NCBI GenBank assembly: GCA_902783905.1
Contig: CACZSP010000283.1
Location: 1-9,489 of the forward strand
DNA length: 9,489 bases
Origin: an uncultured Ruminococcus sp.
GTDB lineage: Bacteria; Bacillota; Clostridia; Oscillospirales; CAG-272
Reading direction: 5' to 3'
Shown here: positions 6,482 to 9,489 of the stretch, one piece after another
Position numbering within the stretch: position 1 is the first letter of the stretch
Layout: every line of letters begins with the position of its first letter
Made by a program: the position numbers and the translations under genes
Notes under the pieces: model-generated
Databases searched by the model: none
What the model was told of the DNA's origin: nothing
What the model saw: only the letters and a program-made list of their open reading frames with translations

Positions 6482-9220
6482 TTACTGCGGATCTATGTAC
6501 TGAACGTACAGGAAGTTAGACGGCGAGAATGTCCCGCTGTAGATTATCGCGTAGACCGGTCCTGTCGTCGGCACGGTGAGCCGTTCGATCCTTATGCCGT
6601 AGTTCCCGTCTTTTCCGAGCGAGATCCTGGTCGGGTTGCCCGCGTCGGCGTCCGGATGGTCGAGAGTCAGAGGAGTCGAGGGATCGGATGCGGATACCAG
6701 CGCCAGGAAGCCCTCGGTCGTGCCGTCGGTCACAGGATAATAGGAGCACGAGAAGTAGTATGACGTATTATCGTTGGTCCTGTCGATTATTGGGTCGCTC
6801 GTGGAGTAGAAATACGCGTCGCCGAGAGGAGTCGTGTTTGCGACAGTGAATCTGACCTCGGACGAGATGCGTCTTCCGTTTCCGGTGAACACGGCCGCGA
6901 TCTCCGCGGCGGTGGGTTCTTTGTTGTTTCCGTCGCCCCAAATGACGTTTTCCATCTCATGCTGGCTGTATCCGCCGACGGTATAGAGCGCAGCCGTATA
7001 GGTCCCGGCAACAAGGGTCTGGGGCTGGTCGTTTTCCTGTTGGAAGTAGAGCTCGACCTCCTCGCCGAGCCGGGTGATGCTCGTGTCTCTTTCGAATCCG
7101 GTCACTATAATACCGGTCACCCGGCCCTGCGGGTCTTTGATAACCAGGGCCGACCAGTTGCGCTTCACGGTTCCGTCCGGGTCGTTCAGCTGTTCGTCGA
7201 ACGGCTCGATATAGCCGGACGAGAGAAGGTACATGTGAGTCGGGTACGTCGTACCGCTTACGTGGTAATCGGTGTCCGCCAGCGCTTGCGCCGTGGTCGC
7301 CGGCAGATATCCCGTATACGAGATCGTGAACGACGGTCTTGCCTTTCCGGTCAGATAGGCGTTCAGCGAATCTGCGGTATTTCCTCCCGAGTAGAGCGCG
7401 ACCGTGTAGGTGTCGCCGTAGACGATGTCGGCCGCCGTCGCGGTGAATCCTCCCGAACCGTTGGACGTCACCGGTATCGCCGCTCCGAATCCGTCATTGA
7501 GCGCCAGCGATACGGACGACGCCGGATACTCCGCCGTGAACTCATCGGTCAGCGTGAAGGTCGCGTTGCCGTTGCCGTCCTGAGACCACGTGAGCGACGT
7601 GCCGGTATCCGCGCCTGCAGTTGCCGCGTCGGTCCCGAGCGACAGGTCGGCGACCGTGAGGGTGTAGGCCGTCCTCGGACTGAGACCGGTGAGGTCAATC
7701 GAGGGAGCGGATCCCGAGAGGTCCGCGTCGACGCGGTCGCCGTTAAGCCGGAGCTCCAGCGTGTTGCCGTCCGGGTTGTCGACCGACAGCGCAGCGGTGA
7801 TCCGGTTGAATCCGGCGCTGACCGAGGTGAAGGTCACAGACGCCGGAGTTCTTTCTCTCGCGGCGAACGAGTATGACAGGAGCACCGTCCCGTCCCAGTC
7901 GGTAAACACAAGGGTGTGGGTCTCGCCGCTGACGAGGTCGTCGTATTCCTCGACGCAGCTTGTTTCGTCTTCCGGCAGTTCAGCCGGATCCAGGTCGTCG
8001 AATTGCAGGGTTATCGCGTTCGCGTCGGGGTTGTTTATCGTGAAAACGAGTTTTGCGCTGTCAAATCCGACGTCGGAAGAATCCAGCGTGACAGACGCGG
8101 CCTCCCTCGCTCTGGTCGCGAAAGGATAGGAAACGATCGTCGAGCCGTCCCAGTCGAAGAATTCGACGGTGTGCTGAGAGTTCTCCGCCAGGTCGTTGAA
8201 CGACAGAACGATCTTTTCGTCCGCGGCGGTGAAACTGATATCTTTTCCGTCCAGTTTCGCGCTGACGTCGTTGCCGTCCGGGTTGACGTAGGAAAACTCA
8301 AGTTCCGCGCCCCCCAGATCGATCGAATGCGAAAGGATGGCGATCTGAGCGGGAGTGCGCTTTCCGGTTGTGACGGAGCCGGAATACAGTTCGTTGCCGT
8401 CAGCGTCGGTGACGCTTACCGTGTATTCCGTATCCGGATCAAGTCCGTCCGCCGCCAGGACCAGAGAATCGTCTTCCGCCTGCGCGTCTTTTTGCTGTCC
8501 GTCAATAAAGACGCTGAGGGCGGACGGATCGACGTTTTCGGTCCTGAATCTGAGCGTGAACGAACTGAAGGTCGTTTCGCTTCCCCTGACTGTTACCGAA
8601 GGAATCGGAAGGGGTTCGGTAACAGGTTCGGTCTCGGGATCCTTCTCGGGATCGGGGTCGGACTCCTGCGTCGGAAGCAGATAATTGAGTTTGAGAAGCG
8701 ATTTCCCGCCCCCGAATATTTCCAGATAGTAAAGCCCGCCCGGAGAAAGGCCGGAAAACATAAGAGTTTCCGCGTTCCGGTCGAAGCTGACCGAACTGAC
8801 GGCGACTCCGTCTTTGCCGGACAGGACCGCTTCGAATTCGGTGTCGTCCTGCGACGAGTAAAGACTCAGTTTGACTTCCAGCGAGTCGGGAGTCGCCGTG
8901 TAACCGGTCACGTCGGCTATAATCATCGTGGTTATGGCGATTATAACGGCAAAACCGGTGCCGGCAACGGTCGCGAGCATTCCGAGAAGGCGCCCGAGCC
9001 GGTTTCTGCTGTTCCGCATGACGGCGGCATGACGCGCGGTAAAGTCCTTTTGCGTTTCGCCGCCCCGGAGCGAGTCCTCGGGAGCCAGATATCCGCCCTC
9101 CGAGGAGTAGCTCGCAAACTCCTCCGCTCTCGCGCTTGAGTTGAATTCGGAGTATACCGAAAACTCTTCCGAAAGCCGGCTTTCTTCTATATTTAACTCT
9201 TCATTTAACTCTTCGCTCAT
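6482..9220 (-). CDS. membrane-anchored protein with tandem Fn3-like repeats, unknown function
   Basis: This is a 912-residue protein I do not recognise as a named family. Residues 1-60 are acidic and presumably cytoplasmic. Basic residues (64-78, RHAAVMRNSRNRLGR) precede one hydrophobic helix (about 80-103), so by the positive-inside rule the remaining 800 residues lie outside (signal-anchor topology). Residues 108-183 form a beta-rich domain. An Asp/Glu/Pro/Thr-rich linker (185-206) follows, then four Ig/Fn3-like repeats of about 84-85 residues up to about 540. A further beta domain (541-626) precedes a distinct C-terminal region (about 630-912) rich in Tyr, Ser and Thr. There is no LPxTG, S-layer or obvious enzyme motif. 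The ATG has only a weak SD (GAGAA), but the N-terminus has no better start. A consensus promoter is at 9307-9335. It may bind a surface polymer or ligand, but this is inference. The MscS-like gene follows it. Confidence 0.85.
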   Translation of the reverse strand: MSEELNEELNIEESRLSEEFSVYSEFNSSARAEEFASYSSEGGYLAPEDSLRGGETQKDFTARHAAVMRNSRNRLGRLLGMLATVAGTGFAVIIAITTMIIADVTGYTATPDSLEVKLSLYSSQDDTEFEAVLSGKDGVAVSSVSFDRNAETLMFSGLSPGGLYYLEIFGGGKSLLKLNYLLPTQESDPDPEKDPETEPVTEPLPIPSVTVRGSETTFSSFTLRFRTENVDPSALSVFIDGQQKDAQAEDDSLVLAADGLDPDTEYTVSVTDADGNELYSGSVTTGKRTPAQIAILSHSIDLGGAELEFSYVNPDGNDVSAKLDGKDISFTAADEKIVLSFNDLAENSQHTVEFFDWDGSTIVSYPFATRAREAASVTLDSSDVGFDSAKLVFTINNPDANAITLQFDDLDPAELPEDETSCVEEYDDLVSGETHTLVFTDWDGTVLLSYSFAARERTPASVTFTSVSAGFNRITAALSVDNPDGNTLELRLNGDRVDADLSGSAPSIDLTGLSPRTAYTLTVADLSLGTDAATAGADTGTSLTWSQDGNGNATFTLTDEFTAEYPASSVSLALNDGFGAAIPVTSNGSGGFTATAADIVYGDTYTVALYSGGNTADSLNAYLTGKARPSFTISYTGYLPATTAQALADTDYHVSGTTYPTHMYLLSSGYIEPFDEQLNDPDGTVKRNWSALVIKDPQGRVTGIIVTGFERDTSITRLGEEVELYFQQENDQPQTLVAGTYTAALYTVGGYSQHEMENVIWGDGNNKEPTAAEIAAVFTGNGRRISSEVRFTVANTTPLGDAYFYSTSDPIIDRTNDNTSYYFSCSYYPVTDGTTEGFLALVSASDPSTPLTLDHPDADAGNPTRISLGKDGNYGIRIERLTVPTTGPVYAIIYSGTFSPSNFLYVQYIDPQ
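7601..8608 (-). repeat. tandem Fn3-like repeat array within the 912-residue protein
   Basis: Residues about 205-540 hold four units with regular spacing. NPD(G/A)N recurs at 313, 397 and 482. DADG or DWDG recurs at 272, 356 and 441. (T/E)(P/A)A starts units at about 289, 373 and 458. The spacing is 84-85 residues each time. Units three and four are the most alike, sharing DWDG(S/T), SY(P/S)FA(T/A)R and the following A(S)VT. Confidence 0.8.
9191..9214 (-). repeat. 12-bp perfect tandem duplication near the start of the 912-residue gene
   Basis: ATTTAACTCTTC occurs twice head to tail (plus-strand reading) and encodes EELNEELN at residues 3-10. It keeps the frame and is likely a slippage product. 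Confidence 0.9.
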
Positions 9221-9238
9221 CGTTCTCGAAAACAGATC

Positions 9239-9283
9239 GCCGGAACGGTCGCCGGCATGCTTCCGGGCGTCCGCGGGACACCC
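9239..9283 (-). promoter_or_regulatory. structured leader of the 912-residue gene: two small hairpins
   Basis: In the roughly 80-base leader, GGGTGTCC/GGACGCCC (9283-9265 read on the minus strand, 8 pairs including one G-U, 3-base loop) is followed by GCCGG/CCGGC (9256-9239, 8-base loop). The second lies 18 bases before the start codon, near the weak SD. It could modulate translation, but no known riboswitch or T-box is recognised. Confidence 0.4.
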
Positions 9284-9306
9284 TCATAAAATTTTATTGC
9301 ATTATA

Positions 9307-9335
9307 ATTATATCAATTTGAGCGGTGATTGTCAA
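9307..9335 (-). promoter_or_regulatory. sigma-A promoter of the 912-residue gene
   Basis: On the minus strand TTGACA (9335-9330), a 17-base spacer, then TATAAT (9312-9307) is a perfect housekeeping consensus. The predicted start is near 9300, giving a leader of about 80 bases. Confidence 0.9.
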
Positions 9336-9489
9336 TTCTTTTTTACAAACGCATTGTTCAGGATCTATTTACACAAACTTATTGACACAACCACGGTCAA
9401 GCGTTTTGAATAAAAAACATTATAGGCAATACCGCACAATTCAACGCACGCGTCTTGACGGCTCTTTTTGCGCCTGTTATGACGTCGAA
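9336..9489. other. intergenic right edge, AT-rich, no gene seen
   Basis: No coding region is recognised here. Besides the repeat at 9428-9452 there is an isolated TATAAT on the minus strand (9424-9419) without a good -35. A possible plus-strand promoter, TTGACG (9455-9460), 17 bases, TATGAC (9478-9483), might serve a gene beyond the window. TTGAC (9382-9386) and GTCAA (9396-9400) form a short inverted repeat that could be an operator, at low confidence. Confidence 0.3.
9428..9452 (+). repeat. second, partial copy of the 4853-4891 hairpin element
   Basis: The 25 bases starting AATACCGCACAAT match the minus-strand reading of 4891-4867 at 22 of 25 positions. The expected second arm to the right is not clearly present (only scattered matches through 9466), so no stable hairpin forms within the window. 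Confidence 0.6.

Noticed and set aside
7916..9139. 407-codon plus-strand open frame opposite the 912-residue gene (and others such as 6959-7876)
   Set aside because: The Arg/Val-rich composition is typical of antisense frames. There is no plausible ribosome site, and the minus-strand frame has repeats, a membrane helix and a consensus promoter.
9201..9287. 28-codon leader peptide frame (minus strand, ATG at 9287) overlapping the start of the large gene
   Set aside because: There is no Shine-Dalgarno sequence before its ATG and the Arg-rich peptide looks like chance. Leader pairing explains the region as well.
1..9489. CRISPR array, tRNA, rRNA, transposase or phage genes
   Set aside because: No regularly spaced repeats, cloverleaf or T-arm sequence, rRNA core motifs or recombinase motifs were seen on either strand.

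Overview
The window looks like a GC-rich chromosomal stretch from an uncultured Gram-positive bacterium of the Bacillota, probably class Clostridia from a gut or similar anaerobic habitat. Three things suggest this: a zinc-ribbon membrane protein paired with a TPM-domain protein, a lipobox solute-binding lipoprotein, and a monoderm-type SecG behind an AGGAGGT ribosome binding site. This placement comes from recognising families, not from any search.

Left half, plus strand (1-4843): a run of five genes. They are the C-terminal end of a ribulose-phosphate 3-epimerase-like protein (1-165), a double zinc-ribbon protein with a C-terminal membrane anchor (216-1313), a secreted and membrane-anchored protein with two TPM domains (1322-2527), a TIM-barrel sugar phosphate isomerase/epimerase (2528-3319, TTG start directly after the preceding stop) and an extracellular solute-binding lipoprotein (3356-4843). 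Gaps are 50, 8, 0 and 36 bases, so the middle three are almost certainly co-transcribed and partly translationally coupled. The sugar-related genes at both ends and the envelope pair in the middle do not form one obvious pathway.

Centre (4853-4957): two strong hairpins lie back to back between convergent transcription units. The first also belongs to a small repeat family, with a partial second copy near the right edge (9428-9452).

Right half, minus strand (4968-9220): reading leftward, a 912-residue membrane-anchored protein with tandem Fn3-like beta-sandwich repeats and an unrecognised C-terminal region (9220-6482), an MscS-type mechanosensitive channel (6396-5359) and SecG (5207-4968). 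Both the large surface protein and secG have consensus sigma-A promoters (TTGACA, 17 bases, TATAAT) and structured leaders of roughly 80-90 bases. No rRNA, tRNA, CRISPR array, transposase or phage gene was seen. The least explained items are the 912-residue protein, the zinc-ribbon/TPM pair, a perfect 11-bp inverted repeat inside the start of the isomerase gene, and the dispersed hairpin element.
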